From the NCBI RefSeq assembly GCF_009617895.1, contig NZ_BLAW01000001.1:2843001-2907000 (forward strand): 64,000 nucleotides of DNA, read 5' to 3'. The position numbers and the translations under genes are program-made. A model generated the notes under the pieces. The model was not told the origin of the DNA. It was given only the letters and a program-made list of their open reading frames with translations, and did not search any database. Below, piece by piece: positions 38,186 to 47,618 of this stretch (position 1 is the stretch's first letter; every line of letters starts with the position of its first letter). Origin of the DNA: Prolixibacter sp. SD074 (lineage in GTDB: Bacteria; Bacteroidota; Bacteroidia; Bacteroidales; Prolixibacteraceae).

Positions 38186-39670
38186 TTATCCCACACTACC
38201 TTCGAGGCTAATTTGCAGCAGTTTTTGAGCTTCTACTGCAAATTCCATGGGCAATTTATTGATTACTTCACGGGCATAACCATTTACAATCATTCCAACC
38301 GCATCCTGTGTCGTAATTCCGCGCTGGTTACAATAGAAAATCTGGTCTTCACCAATTTTGGATGTGGTAGCTTCGTGCTCAACCACAGATGAGCTATTTG
38401 AAACTTCGATGTACGGGAAGGTATGAGCTCCACAGGTATCGCCAAGCAACAAGGAATCACACTGCGAGAAGTTACGGGCATTTTCCGCTTTTGGCGCTAC
38501 CCGGACCAAACCACGGTATGAATTATCACTCTTTCCGGCCGAAATACCTTTCGAAACAATGGTACTCTTGGTGTTTTTACCAATGTGCACCATTTTGGTT
38601 CCGGTATCAGCCTGCTGATAATTGTTGGTTACAGCAACCGAATTAAATTCAGCAACCGAATTGTCACCTAACAAAATACAACTCGGATATTTCCAGGTAA
38701 TGGCCGAACCGGTTTCCACCTGGTTCCAGAAAATTTTGGACGATTCACCTTTACACAAACCACGTTTGGTCACGAAGTTGTAAATTCCTCCTTTGCCGTT
38801 TTTATCACCCGGATACCAGTTTTGCACGGTAGAATATTTTACCTCGGAACGGTCGAGTGCAATGATTTCCACAACCGCTGCGTGCAACTGATTCTCGTCA
38901 CGCATCGGAGCAGTACAACCTTCGAGGTACGAAACATAACTCTCGTCATCAGCCACGATGAGTGTGCGTTCGAACTGACCGGTATTGGCAGCGTTGATAC
39001 GGAAATAAGTGGAAAGCTCCATTGGACAGCGAACACCTTTCGGGATGTATACAAATGAACCGTCAGAGAAAACAGCCGCATTCAGTGCTGCAAAGTAGTT
39101 ATCGGTTGACGGAACCGCCATTCCGAGGTATTTCTGTACCAAATCTGGATGTTCCTGAACGGCTTCGCTGAATGAACTGAAAATGATCCCCTTTTCGGCT
39201 AGTGTTTCCTTAAAGGTCGTCTTTACCGACACGCTATCCATTACTGCATCCACGGCAACGCCAGCAAGCAATTTCTGCTCTTCCAGCGGAATACCAAGCT
39301 TCTCGAAAGTACTCAGCAATTCGGGATCCACCTCATCAAGACTTTCAAGTTCTTTTTTCTTTTTGGGGGCCGAATAATAGATAATGTCCTGGTAATCGAT
39401 TTCCGGAATTTTCAGGTAGGCCCAGTCCGGCATTTCCATTTCCAGCCATTTGCGGTATGCCTTCAGGCGGAAATCAAGCATAAATTGCGGCTCATTCTTC
39501 TTGGCCGAAATCCAACGGACGACATCTTCACTCAACCCTTTTACCAGTGTATCTGAATCAATATCAGTCACAAAACCGAATTGATATTCGCTCTTCGTTA
39601 CTTTATCAAGTAATTTATTTTGATCCTCCATAACTTCATATATTTGGTTAAAGCCGGCCTGACCCTTCAT
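38186..39670 (-). CDS. sufB: Fe-S cluster assembly scaffold protein SufB
   Basis: Central scaffold subunit on which clusters are built. 494 residues from the first ATG. Key segments: [30 protein letters not shown] (about 219-248), [22 protein letters not shown] (with the conserved Cys residues, about 402-424) and the end [26 protein letters not shown] at 39631 is an alternative start closer to family pattern, but the ATG at 39670 is preceded by a GAGGAG purine run. First gene of sufB-C-D-S-E-DUF59. Confidence 0.96.
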   Translation of the reverse strand: MKGQAGFNQIYEVMEDQNKLLDKVTKSEYQFGFVTDIDSDTLVKGLSEDVVRWISAKKNEPQFMLDFRLKAYRKWLEMEMPDWAYLKIPEIDYQDIIYYSAPKKKKELESLDEVDPELLSTFEKLGIPLEEQKLLAGVAVDAVMDSVSVKTTFKETLAEKGIIFSSFSEAVQEHPDLVQKYLGMAVPSTDNYFAALNAAVFSDGSFVYIPKGVRCPMELSTYFRINAANTGQFERTLIVADDESYVSYLEGCTAPMRDENQLHAAVVEIIALDRSEVKYSTVQNWYPGDKNGKGGIYNFVTKRGLCKGESSKIFWNQVETGSAITWKYPSCILLGDNSVAEFNSVAVTNNYQQADTGTKMVHIGKNTKSTIVSKGISAGKSDNSYRGLVRVAPKAENARNFSQCDSLLLGDTCGAHTFPYIEVSNSSSVVEHEATTSKIGEDQIFYCNQRGITTQDAVGMIVNGYAREVINKLPMEFAVEAQKLLQISLEGSVG

Positions 39671-39724
39671 TATGCGCTCCTCGCACCGTTAACCCATTTT
39701 AAATAGACCGCTTTTAAATTGTTG

Positions 39725-39732
39725 CAAAGATA
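39725..39732 (-). promoter_or_regulatory. Candidate -7 promoter element of the suf operon
   Basis: TATCTTTG followed by C on the minus strand is a perfect TAnnTTTG match, 55 nt upstream of the sufB start codon. The -33 region is T-rich but not a clear TTTG. No IscR/SufR-like palindrome was recognised. Confidence 0.5.
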
Positions 39733-39795
39733 TAAAATGTAAGCTATTTTTGAAGCCTGATTTCTACTAAAAAACACCTTGAGGTCTTTTATTCT

Positions 39796-40848
39796 ATGAC
39801 AGAAAAAAAAGGAACAATTCACCAACTTTCCGAACTCGGAGAGTTTGGCCTGATTAACAGGCTTACATCTCATCTTACCATACACAACAAAAGTACCCTT
39901 AAAGGGGTTGGCGACGATTGTGCAGTTTTAGATTTTAATAACAAAAAAACGGTGGTGACCACCGACATGCTGACGGAAGGAGTTCACTTCAACCTGATGT
40001 ACGTGCCCTTAAAACATCTGGGCTACAAAGCGGTCGTGGTAAACCTGAGTGATGTTTACGCCATGAATGCCATTCCGAAGCAAATTACCGTGAGCATAGC
40101 ATTGTCTTCAAAGTTTTCAATCGAGGCAATTGATGAATTGTATGGTGGTATCCGGTTGGCCTGCGACAATTACGGAGTGGATTTGGTTGGTGGCGATACG
40201 ACCTCGTCGATGACAGGATTGGTACTTTCCATTACGGCACTTGGTGAAGTTGAAGAGGAAGACGTGGTTTTCCGCAGCGGTGCCAAACCGGCCGACCTCC
40301 TCTGCGTCAGTGGTGATTTAGGCGGTGCCTACATGGGGCTACAACTACTGGAAAGGGAGAATGAAGTCTTCAAGGTAAACCCAAAAATGCAGCCACAACT
40401 GGAAGGACACGACTATATTCTGGAAAGACAATTGAAACCGGAAGCCCGTCGCGACATGCTGAAAGTTTTTAATGATCAAAAAATTCACCCCACGGCGATG
40501 ATTGATATTTCGGACGGATTATCATCCGAAATCATGCACATTTGCGAAGAATCGGGAACTGGCTGCAAATTGTTCGAAGATCGCATCCCGATGGATGACC
40601 AGACCAAGCAAATGGCCGAAGAGTTAAATATTAACCCGTTGGTAGCGGCCTTGAACGGTGGTGAAGATTACGAATTGCTGTTTACCATTCCTGTTGGCGA
40701 ATACGATAAAATCCGAAATCATCCGGACATTACCGTTATTGGCCATATCACGGAAAAATCGGAAGGGACCCACCTGGTTACAGCAGGCAGTGGCCAGGAA
40801 ATCCCACTCATAGCGCAAGGTTGGAACCCGCTTAAGGATCAGGAATAA
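39796..40848 (+). CDS. thiL: Thiamine-monophosphate kinase
   Basis: Phosphorylates thiamine monophosphate to the pyrophosphate cofactor. 350 residues of the PurM/ThiL fold. Metal/nucleotide motifs: GVGDDCAVL (about 38-46), TTDMLTEGVHF (about 55-65), LVGGDTTSS (about 132-140), SGDLGGAYMGLQLL (about 174-187) and IDISDGLSSEI (about 236-246). Transcribed divergently from the suf operon and followed by a strong terminator. Confidence 0.95.
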   Translation: MTEKKGTIHQLSELGEFGLINRLTSHLTIHNKSTLKGVGDDCAVLDFNNKKTVVTTDMLTEGVHFNLMYVPLKHLGYKAVVVNLSDVYAMNAIPKQITVSIALSSKFSIEAIDELYGGIRLACDNYGVDLVGGDTTSSMTGLVLSITALGEVEEEDVVFRSGAKPADLLCVSGDLGGAYMGLQLLERENEVFKVNPKMQPQLEGHDYILERQLKPEARRDMLKVFNDQKIHPTAMIDISDGLSSEIMHICEESGTGCKLFEDRIPMDDQTKQMAEELNINPLVAALNGGEDYELLFTIPVGEYDKIRNHPDITVIGHITEKSEGTHLVTAGSGQEIPLIAQGWNPLKDQE

Positions 40849-40866
40849 GTTAAAAATTCAAGTCAT

Positions 40867-40903
40867 AAAAAAACCGCCTCATTGCTGGGACGGTTTTCTT
40901 TTT
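40867..40903. terminator. Bidirectional terminator between thiL and lpxA
   Basis: AAAACCG pairs with CGGTTTT, with A and T runs on the outside, between convergent genes. Confidence 0.85.
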
Positions 40904-40917
40904 TCAATATTATATCA

Positions 40918-41700
40918 TCAATCGGGGAAGTACCCTTTGATAATTCCTCTTTTCGAATCTTTCACAAACAGCAGGATATCATCGCGTTCACGGGAAGCAG
41001 GAAGCTCAGCTTCGATTACTTCCAGTGCCTGTGTATTATTGTATCCTTTTTGATAAATCAGTCGGTAAATTTCCTGTATCTCACGGATTTTTTCGTTCGT
41101 GTATCCACGGCGACGAAGTCCGATAGAATTTACACCGACATAGGAAAGCGGCTCACGGCCAGCCTTGATGTATGGAGGAACATCCTTCCGCACCAGCGAA
41201 CCACCGGAAAGCATAACGTGCGGACCAATATGACAGAACTGATGCACGGCGGTGTAGCCGCCAAGAATAGCAAAATCGTCAACAAAAACTTCCCCTGCCA
41301 GACCGGTATAATTTACCAGGATAACGTTATCACCCACTACACAATCGTGGGCAATATGGACATAAGCCATAATTAAGGAGTTACTTCCCACCACCGTTTT
41401 ACCCTTAGCCGCAGTACCTTTACTAATAGTTACATACTCACGAATGGTTGTGTTATCACCAATTTCCACGGTAGTGTATTCTCCCTGAAACTTCAGGTCC
41501 TGTGGTTCACCACCGATAACCGCTCCGGGAGATATTTTACAATTTTTACCGATCCGGGTACCCGGAAAAATGGTAACATTAGGTCCAATATGGGAACCTT
41601 CGCCAATCACCACGTCCTTATCAACAGTTGTAAAGGGCTCGATAACTACATTTTCAGCAATCTGAGCTTCGGGATGAACGTACGCTAAAGGTTGTTTCAT
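40918..41700 (-). CDS. lpxA: UDP-N-acetylglucosamine acyltransferase LpxA
   Basis: First step of lipid A synthesis. 260 residues with a left-handed hexapeptide-repeat beta helix (about 1-185) and a C-terminal helical domain (about 190-260). The catalytic His is in YVHIAHDCVVGDNV (about 112-125), and the conserved GEPQDLKFQGE is at about 68-78. Last of lpxD - lpxC-fabZ - lpxA, 48 nt after lpxC-fabZ. Confidence 0.96.
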   Translation of the reverse strand: MKQPLAYVHPEAQIAENVVIEPFTTVDKDVVIGEGSHIGPNVTIFPGTRIGKNCKISPGAVIGGEPQDLKFQGEYTTVEIGDNTTIREYVTISKGTAAKGKTVVGSNSLIMAYVHIAHDCVVGDNVILVNYTGLAGEVFVDDFAILGGYTAVHQFCHIGPHVMLSGGSLVRKDVPPYIKAGREPLSYVGVNSIGLRRRGYTNEKIREIQEIYRLIYQKGYNNTQALEVIEAELPASRERDDILLFVKDSKRGIIKGYFPD

Positions 41701-41748
41701 TACTATAAAATTTGAGACAACACCGCCGGTTGTCGTTTCATAATCATC

Positions 41749-43140
41749 TTAGTTTTTAACAATTTGTGCCATAAATTCGCCTTCACAAACAATGGTGTCG
41801 CCCACAAAAGCGTAACCAATCATATTGGCAATTCCACGACGAATAGGACTAACCAGCTTTAGCTTAAATATCAACGTATCACCTGGCACTACTTTCTTTC
41901 TGAACTTAATGTTGTCAAGTTTCATAAAATAAGTGGAATAATCTCCATCGGAAGGCAGCGAGCTGATAACAAAAACGCCACCACACTGTGCCATGGCTTC
42001 AACCATCAGAACGCCGGGCATAACCGGTTCATCTGGGAAATGCCCGCTAAAAAACGGTTCGTCCATGGTTACGTTCTTTACTCCGATAATGAAATCGTCT
42101 CCCTTATCCATAATTTTGTCAACCAAAAGAAATGGAGATCGGTGTGGCAACATCGTTTTGATCTTGTTAATATCGTATAGAGGGGTCGCGTTGTGATCAT
42201 ATTCCGGGGCCGAATTCAGTGCTGTCTGACGCTTACATTCTTTCTGAAGAATACGGGCAAACTCCGTATTGGCCATATGCCCGGGGCGACGTGCAATGAT
42301 GCGGCCTTTAATCCGTTTCCCTATCAGTGCCAAATCACCAATCACGTCGAGCAACTTATGGCGTGCACACTCATTCTCAAAATGAAGATCGACATTATTT
42401 AATACGCCAATCTTGTCCACCTGAACATGCTCATGATGAAACAAATCAGCAATACGATCCAACTCATTCTGCTGCATCTGCTGATCCATAATGACAATCG
42501 CATTGTCGAGGTCGCCCCCTTTCACCAGGTTATTTTTCAACAACATTTCCAACTCACGCACAAAAACAAATGTGCGACACGGAGCCACATGCTTTTCAAA
42601 ATCATTTAACGAACCGAGGGTGGCAAACTGATTTCCAAGAACAACTGAATCATAGGAAATCATCACATCCACAGCAAACTCATCATCCGGAAGCGCAATT
42701 AACTCGATTCCTTGTTCTTCGTTACGATAAACAATTTTTTGCTTGATTTCGAAATAATCACGACGGGCTTCCTGTTCAACCAGGCCGGCTTCTTTCAATG
42801 CAGTCACAATGAGAGCCGAACTGCCATCCAAAATGGGAACCTCCGGACCATTTACCTCTATCAATACATTGTCAATATCCATTCCCAGTAAGGCAGCCAT
42901 GGTATGCTCAATGGTACGAATCCGTACTTCGCCTTCCTGAAGAACGGTTCCACGTGAAGTACCTTTTACTTTCGATACATCGGCATGAATAACCGGTTGT
43001 CCCTCTACATCTATCCGTTGAAATCTGAAGCCATGATCTTCGGGTGCAGGTTTAAAAGTCATCGTAACTTCCACTCCTGTATGGAGCCCTTTTCCTGTAA
43101 CCGAAACAGGCTTCTTAATGGTCTTTTGTTTCACACTCAT
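41749..43140 (-). CDS. lpxC/fabZ: Bifunctional UDP-3-O-acyl-GlcNAc deacetylase / 3-hydroxyacyl-ACP dehydratase (LpxC-FabZ fusion)
   Basis: The start MSVKQKTIKKPVSVTGKGLHTG gives 463 residues. LpxC (about 1-305) has the zinc ligands in EHTMAALLGMDIDNVLIEV and in the HKLLDVIGDLALIG segment, and removes acetyl in the committed lipid A step. FabZ (about 320-463) has PHRSPFLLVDKI and the catalytic His/Glu in SGHFPDEPVMPGVLMVEAMAQ. The fusion is a known Bacteroidota trait and links lipid A with fatty acid supply. The 7 codons before this ATG are also open (43161) but less likely to be used. Confidence 0.96.
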   Translation of the reverse strand: MSVKQKTIKKPVSVTGKGLHTGVEVTMTFKPAPEDHGFRFQRIDVEGQPVIHADVSKVKGTSRGTVLQEGEVRIRTIEHTMAALLGMDIDNVLIEVNGPEVPILDGSSALIVTALKEAGLVEQEARRDYFEIKQKIVYRNEEQGIELIALPDDEFAVDVMISYDSVVLGNQFATLGSLNDFEKHVAPCRTFVFVRELEMLLKNNLVKGGDLDNAIVIMDQQMQQNELDRIADLFHHEHVQVDKIGVLNNVDLHFENECARHKLLDVIGDLALIGKRIKGRIIARRPGHMANTEFARILQKECKRQTALNSAPEYDHNATPLYDINKIKTMLPHRSPFLLVDKIMDKGDDFIIGVKNVTMDEPFFSGHFPDEPVMPGVLMVEAMAQCGGVFVISSLPSDGDYSTYFMKLDNIKFRKKVVPGDTLIFKLKLVSPIRRGIANMIGYAFVGDTIVCEGEFMAQIVKN

Positions 43141-43268
43141 TTTCCGAGAAATTTGGTTCAACCCGGTTAGGCAATTGCCAAAATTCGGGAGATTTATCCC
43201 CTCCCATTAATTTTCAGAACGCCCAAAAATAAATAAATAACCGTCTGAATCAATTACTTCAATAAAAA

Positions 43269-44309
43269 TCATTCACCAGTTCCTTCTTGATCTTTCATTT
43301 TCCGTCGCAATTCAACCACATCAGAACGCAATTGGGGAAGGTTTTTAAATACGGCATATGATTTCATAAAATCGCGATACCCGAAGGCTGGTGTTCCCCA
43401 AAGCGTTGAGTTATCCTTAACATTGTTACCAATTCCTGATTGGGCACCAATTTTAACATTATTACCAATTCTAATATGTCCGACAATACCTACCTGTCCT
43501 CCAAGCATGCAATTTTCTCCAATCTTGGCCGAGCCCGCAACGCCTACCTGGGCCACGATTACAGTATTCTTACCAACCTCCACGTTATGGGCAATCTGCA
43601 CCAGGTTGTCTATTTTTACACCTTCGTTGATGACCGTTGAACCCATCGTGGCACAATCGATGGTGGTATTCGCTCCAATCTCCACACCATCCTTGACCTC
43701 CACATTCCCTACCTGGGCAATTTTATCGTAACTGCCGTCAGCCGCAGGCGCAAATCCAAATCCATCAGAACCGATAACTACGCCTGCGTGCAGGATACAG
43801 TTTTTACCAACGTTACAGCCGGCATAAATTTTCACTCCTGCATAAAGAATGGTATCATCGCCAATGGTAGCTCCATCGCCAATATACACATTAGGGTAAA
43901 TTTTTACATTTTTACCAACAATGGCGTTTTCGCCCACATAGGCAAAAGCACCGACATACGCCTGTTCGCCGATAGATGCCGATTCACTTATATAGGAAGG
44001 TTGTTCGATGCCAACTTTTTTAGGCTTCGACTGCTCATAATAATTCAACAATTTGGCAATGGAAGCGTACGCATCATCCACACGGATAAGAGTACAGGGA
44101 AGTTCATTTTCCGGTTTAAAATCGCGATTAACCAGCACTACCGATGCTTTGGTTGTATATATATATTTTGTGTAAGCCGGATTAGAGAGAAAAGCAAGTG
44201 TCCCGGGAATTCCCTGGTCAATTTTTGAAACATTATTTACTTTTACACTACCATCTCCTTCTACCTCTCCGCCCAACAAACCGGCAATGTCGTTGGCTGA
44301 AAACTCCAT
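43269..44309 (-). CDS. lpxD: UDP-3-O-acylglucosamine N-acyltransferase LpxD
   Basis: Third lipid A step. 346 residues: N-terminal uridine-binding domain (about 1-100, [28 protein letters not shown] and [24 protein letters not shown]), then a long run of hexapeptide repeats (about 105-310) with the catalytic His in [17 protein letters not shown] (about 232-248), and a short C-terminal helix. First gene of the lpx run; 128 nt before lpxC-fabZ. Confidence 0.96.
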   Translation of the reverse strand: MEFSANDIAGLLGGEVEGDGSVKVNNVSKIDQGIPGTLAFLSNPAYTKYIYTTKASVVLVNRDFKPENELPCTLIRVDDAYASIAKLLNYYEQSKPKKVGIEQPSYISESASIGEQAYVGAFAYVGENAIVGKNVKIYPNVYIGDGATIGDDTILYAGVKIYAGCNVGKNCILHAGVVIGSDGFGFAPAADGSYDKIAQVGNVEVKDGVEIGANTTIDCATMGSTVINEGVKIDNLVQIAHNVEVGKNTVIVAQVGVAGSAKIGENCMLGGQVGIVGHIRIGNNVKIGAQSGIGNNVKDNSTLWGTPAFGYRDFMKSYAVFKNLPQLRSDVVELRRKMKDQEGTGE

Positions 44310-44332
44310 GTGCTGTTTTTTTAAATTTCGTG

Positions 44333-44365
44333 CAAAAATAGTTAATTAATATTACTTCGAAATTA
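44333..44365 (-). promoter_or_regulatory. Candidate promoter of the lpx run
   Basis: TATTTTTG followed by C (44340 down to 44333, minus strand) is a perfect TAnnTTTG element 24 nt before the lpxD start codon; the -33 region falls within the last codons of the HD gene. Confidence 0.45.
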
Positions 44366-45602
44366 TTTCACGTGGATAACAGACAAAATATTTGCGTACT
44401 GTTGCCGACAATCCCGACAAGTTGATATCAGAAGCATCTTTAATATCTTTAATTTTTCCGTTTTTAAATAAAACATTAATCTGCTCTACGCTTGGCTTGT
44501 AGGCATTATTCGCCGCCATTCCCGAAATAACAAAGTAATCAGCTTCAGATGCAGTGACCAAAAAAGTTTCCATAACCCGGCTACGCAATTCCTCTTTCCT
44601 TTTTTCGGTAACCGGATGACTGCTTAGTATTATTTTAAAAAGATTCCGGTTAATTATATCTCTCGAAAGCGTTGAAAGAATTACATCCGGATGGCGGGCC
44701 CATTCTTTAATAGAGCTCAAAATGTCGGTATCATCCAGTTCAGCAAACAATTGAAGTGCCGATTTCACCGTTTGCGGATCTCCCGACTCAAATTGATCCC
44801 GGCTAACACCCCCGCTAAGAAATACCTCCAGTGCCGGCGGGGCAAAAACAGTGTCACCTCCTGAAGCTAACTCATGTGCCCTTCTAAGCAAACTAATCAT
44901 CATATGTTCGGCGGAGAGGACCGTTTTATGCATGTACACCTGCCAATACATCAACCTACGGGCAATTAAAAATTTCTCGATGGAATAAATTCCCTTCGAC
45001 TCAACCACCAGTTCATCATTCCGGATATTAAGCATTTTAATAATCCGGTCGGATGACACAATTCCTTCTGAAACGCCCGAATAAAAGCTGTCCCGTTTAA
45101 GATAGTCAAGTCGATCCATGTCGAGCTGACTACTGACCAACTGGTGTAAAAACTTCTTATGGTATTCACCGGCAAATATCTGAATAGCCAAATCAAGCCG
45201 ACCATCGAATTCCCGGTTCAGTTGGTGCATAAAAAGCTTCGAAATAACTTCATGCGAAATCCCCTTCACCATACTCTCTTCCAGTGCATGAGAGAAGGGA
45301 CCATGTCCGACATCATGCAGCAAAATGGCAGCCAGCACGCCGGTTGTTTCTTCATCGGTAATTTGGTGACCTTTGGTTTTTAAAACATCCAGCGCAGAAC
45401 GCACCAAATGCGTTGCCCCTATGACGTGTTCGAAACGGGTATGATTAGCGCCGGGATAAACCAGACTGGAGAGCCCCAGCTGTTTAATACGACGAAGACG
45501 CTGCACATAGGGATGGCTTATCAAATCCAACAACAAGGGCGAATCCCACTCGATAAACCCCCACACCGGATCGTTGACAATTGTTCGTTTAAGCGGCTTC
45601 AA
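44352..45602 (-). CDS. HD-domain phosphohydrolase (dNTPase-like)
   Basis: 416 residues. The HD metal site is complete: HTRFEHVIGATHLV (about 54-67) and LLHDVGHGPFSHALE (about 94-108), with further ligands in SSQLDMDRLDYLKRDSFYSG (about 157-176). This is the layout of SAMHD1/dGTPase-like hydrolases, and the start (FIEWDSPLLLDLISHPYVQRLRRIKQLGLSSLVYPGANHTR) fits that group. Substrate not established for this branch. It lies upstream of lpxD and is divergent from rimP. Confidence 0.9.
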   Translation of the reverse strand: MKPLKRTIVNDPVWGFIEWDSPLLLDLISHPYVQRLRRIKQLGLSSLVYPGANHTRFEHVIGATHLVRSALDVLKTKGHQITDEETTGVLAAILLHDVGHGPFSHALEESMVKGISHEVISKLFMHQLNREFDGRLDLAIQIFAGEYHKKFLHQLVSSQLDMDRLDYLKRDSFYSGVSEGIVSSDRIIKMLNIRNDELVVESKGIYSIEKFLIARRLMYWQVYMHKTVLSAEHMMISLLRRAHELASGGDTVFAPPALEVFLSGGVSRDQFESGDPQTVKSALQLFAELDDTDILSSIKEWARHPDVILSTLSRDIINRNLFKIILSSHPVTEKRKEELRSRVMETFLVTASEADYFVISGMAANNAYKPSVEQINVLFKNGKIKDIKDASDINLSGLSATVRKYFVCYPREIISK

Positions 45603-45725
45603 ATGACTTCCTTTTAGGATATTTTAAACTTCTGCAAAATACAAAATGTTTTCGGAAGGGGAGGAAAAAAGCCGGCAACGCCCTAAAACCCAAAACTAAA
45701 ATAGCTGAAACAAAAATAGGTTTGT

Positions 45726-45756
45726 TTTGATATATCATACAATTATATTATTTTTG
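45726..45756 (+). promoter_or_regulatory. Promoter of rimP-nusA-infB
   Basis: TTTG (45726-45729) and TATTTTTG (45749-45756) lie 19 nt apart, a good Bacteroidota -33/-7 pair. Transcription would begin near 45763, giving a leader of about 55 nt before rimP. Confidence 0.6.
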
Positions 45757-45778
45757 CCGCGAAGAATAATCGAAGGAT

Positions 45779-45797
45779 TAGGGGACAGTGTGTCCCC
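45779..45797 (+). promoter_or_regulatory. Leader hairpin of the rimP operon
   Basis: AGGGGACA and TGTCCCCT form a perfect 8-bp stem with a 3-nt loop, inside the transcript leader and followed by ATTTTATTAGGG. It lies between promoter and rimP with no gene upstream to terminate, so it may be an attenuator or protein-binding site controlling the operon. Confidence 0.6.
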
Positions 45798-45817
45798 TAT
45801 TTTATTAGGGTTAAAAG

Positions 45818-46282
45818 ATGATTAACAAAAAACTAATTCAGGGCCTGATTGAGGAGAAGCTAACTGACGACATCTTCATTGTCGACATACAGGTTTCATC
45901 CGGCAACGCTATATCTGTTCTGCTGGACAGTGACAACGGACTGAGCATCGATCAGTGTATTGCATTTAGTCGTCAGGTTGAGCACAACCTTGACCGGGAC
46001 GCTGAAGACTTTGAATTGGAAGTGTCATCACCCGGTTTAACCCAACCCTTCAAGGTGCTTCGTCAGTACCAGAAAAATGTTGGACGCGAAATTGAAATAG
46101 CAACCCATGACGGTGATAAACACACCGGCATATTAAAAGAAGCCGGTGAAAACGGCATAATACTGGAAGAAAGCCGGCGTGAGCGAGTCGAAGGAAAAAA
46201 GAAGAAGGTAACTGTAACAGAGCCCCTTCAATTTTCGTTCGATAAGATAAGAACAGCAAAAAGCGTTATTTCTTTTAAATAA
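45818..46282 (+). CDS. rimP: Ribosome maturation factor RimP
   Basis: Needed for 30S subunit maturation. 154 residues with an N-terminal alpha/beta domain (about 1-75; CIAFSRQVEHNLDRDAEDFELEVSSPGLTQPFK is the conserved stretch) and a C-terminal Sm-like domain (about 80-154). First gene of the classical rimP-nusA-infB operon; nusA starts 13 nt after its stop. Confidence 0.95.
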   Translation: MINKKLIQGLIEEKLTDDIFIVDIQVSSGNAISVLLDSDNGLSIDQCIAFSRQVEHNLDRDAEDFELEVSSPGLTQPFKVLRQYQKNVGREIEIATHDGDKHTGILKEAGENGIILEESRRERVEGKKKKVTVTEPLQFSFDKIRTAKSVISFK

Positions 46283-46295
46283 AAGATATAAAGAA

Positions 46296-47534
46296 ATGGA
46301 CAATCTGAACTTGATTGACACCTTCTCGGAGTTTAAGGAATTAAAAAACATCGACAAGGCCACCATGATGAGTGTGCTGGAAGATGTTTTTCGCAGTGTA
46401 CTGCAGAAACAGTTTGGCACAGATGAAAATTTCGACGTAATCATCAATCCTGATAAAGGAGACTTTGAAATCTGGCGGAACCGCGAGGTTGTGGAAGATG
46501 CGGATTTAACCGATCCCAATCTTCAGATTTCGTTATCCGAAGCGAAAAAAATTGACGCGGACTATGAAGTCGGGGAAGAAGTGTCTGATGAAGTGAAGTT
46601 GATTCATTTTGGCCGACGGGCAATTCTTAACCTTCGTCAAAATCTGGCAGCGAGGATATTGGAGCTTGAAAAAGATAATATTTACACCATCTATAAATCA
46701 AAAGTAGGTGATATTGTTACCGGAGAAGTTTACCAAATTTGGAAAAGGGAAATCCTGGTACTCGACGACGAAGGCAACGAGTTGTTGCTTCCGAAAGCCG
46801 AACAGATCCCTTCAGACTTTTTCCGGAAGGGAGATACCATTCGTGCAGTAGTCGTAAGGGTTGAAATGAAAAATAACAATCCGCAGATTATTCTGTCACG
46901 AACATCGCCGGTATTCCTCGAAAGACTTTTCGAACTGGAAGTTCCTGAGATATTCGATGGTTTGATTACCATCAAGAAGATTGTCAGGGTTCCGGGCGAA
47001 AGGGCGAAAGTTGCTGTAGAATCGTACGACGAGCGCGTTGACCCGGTAGGTGCATGTGTTGGAATGAAAGGTTCCCGCATACATGGCATCGTTCGTGAGT
47101 TACGCAATGAGAATATTGATGTAATTAATTATACCGGTAATTTGCAGCTATTCATTCAACGGGCATTGAACCCGGCAAAAATTTCCTCCATTAAAATTAA
47201 TGAAGAGGGAAAACGTGCCGAGGTATATCTGAAACCCGAAGAAGTATCGCTGGCAATTGGAAAAGGCGGATTAAATATACGCCTGGCCAGTCAGTTGACC
47301 GGCTATGAAATTGATGTTTACCGCGATCAGGTGGAAGAAGATGACGAGGATGTTAACCTCGAAGAATTCTCGGATGAAATTGAAGATTGGATCCTTGACG
47401 AACTGAAGGCCATTGGTTGCGACACAGCCAGGAATGTGTTGGGCCTTTCGCGTGAGGAGCTAATCAAAAGAACCGATCTCGAAGAGGAAACCATTGACGA
47501 GGTTCTCCGTATCTTCAGGGCCGAATTTGAATAA
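46296..47534 (+). CDS. nusA: Transcription termination/antitermination factor NusA
   Basis: Controls pausing, termination and antitermination by RNA polymerase. 412 residues: N-terminal polymerase-binding domain (about 1-125), S1 domain (about 132-205, GDIVTGEVYQIWKREILV), tandem KH domains (about 210-345, with CVGMKGSRIHGIVRELRNENIDVI and LAIGKGGLNIRLASQLTGYEIDV), and a C-terminal helix-hairpin-helix segment (about 365-412). It lacks the long acidic repeats of E. coli NusA, as in other Bacteroidota. Confidence 0.97.
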   Translation: MDNLNLIDTFSEFKELKNIDKATMMSVLEDVFRSVLQKQFGTDENFDVIINPDKGDFEIWRNREVVEDADLTDPNLQISLSEAKKIDADYEVGEEVSDEVKLIHFGRRAILNLRQNLAARILELEKDNIYTIYKSKVGDIVTGEVYQIWKREILVLDDEGNELLLPKAEQIPSDFFRKGDTIRAVVVRVEMKNNNPQIILSRTSPVFLERLFELEVPEIFDGLITIKKIVRVPGERAKVAVESYDERVDPVGACVGMKGSRIHGIVRELRNENIDVINYTGNLQLFIQRALNPAKISSIKINEEGKRAEVYLKPEEVSLAIGKGGLNIRLASQLTGYEIDVYRDQVEEDDEDVNLEEFSDEIEDWILDELKAIGCDTARNVLGLSREELIKRTDLEEETIDEVLRIFRAEFE

Positions 47535-47618
47535 ATCATGTCAGCAGTAAGCAATCTGCCGTACAGAGATTCGGGGTAACCGGAACAAACAATTTGATTA
47601 TTAACTCTTTGGCTAAAT

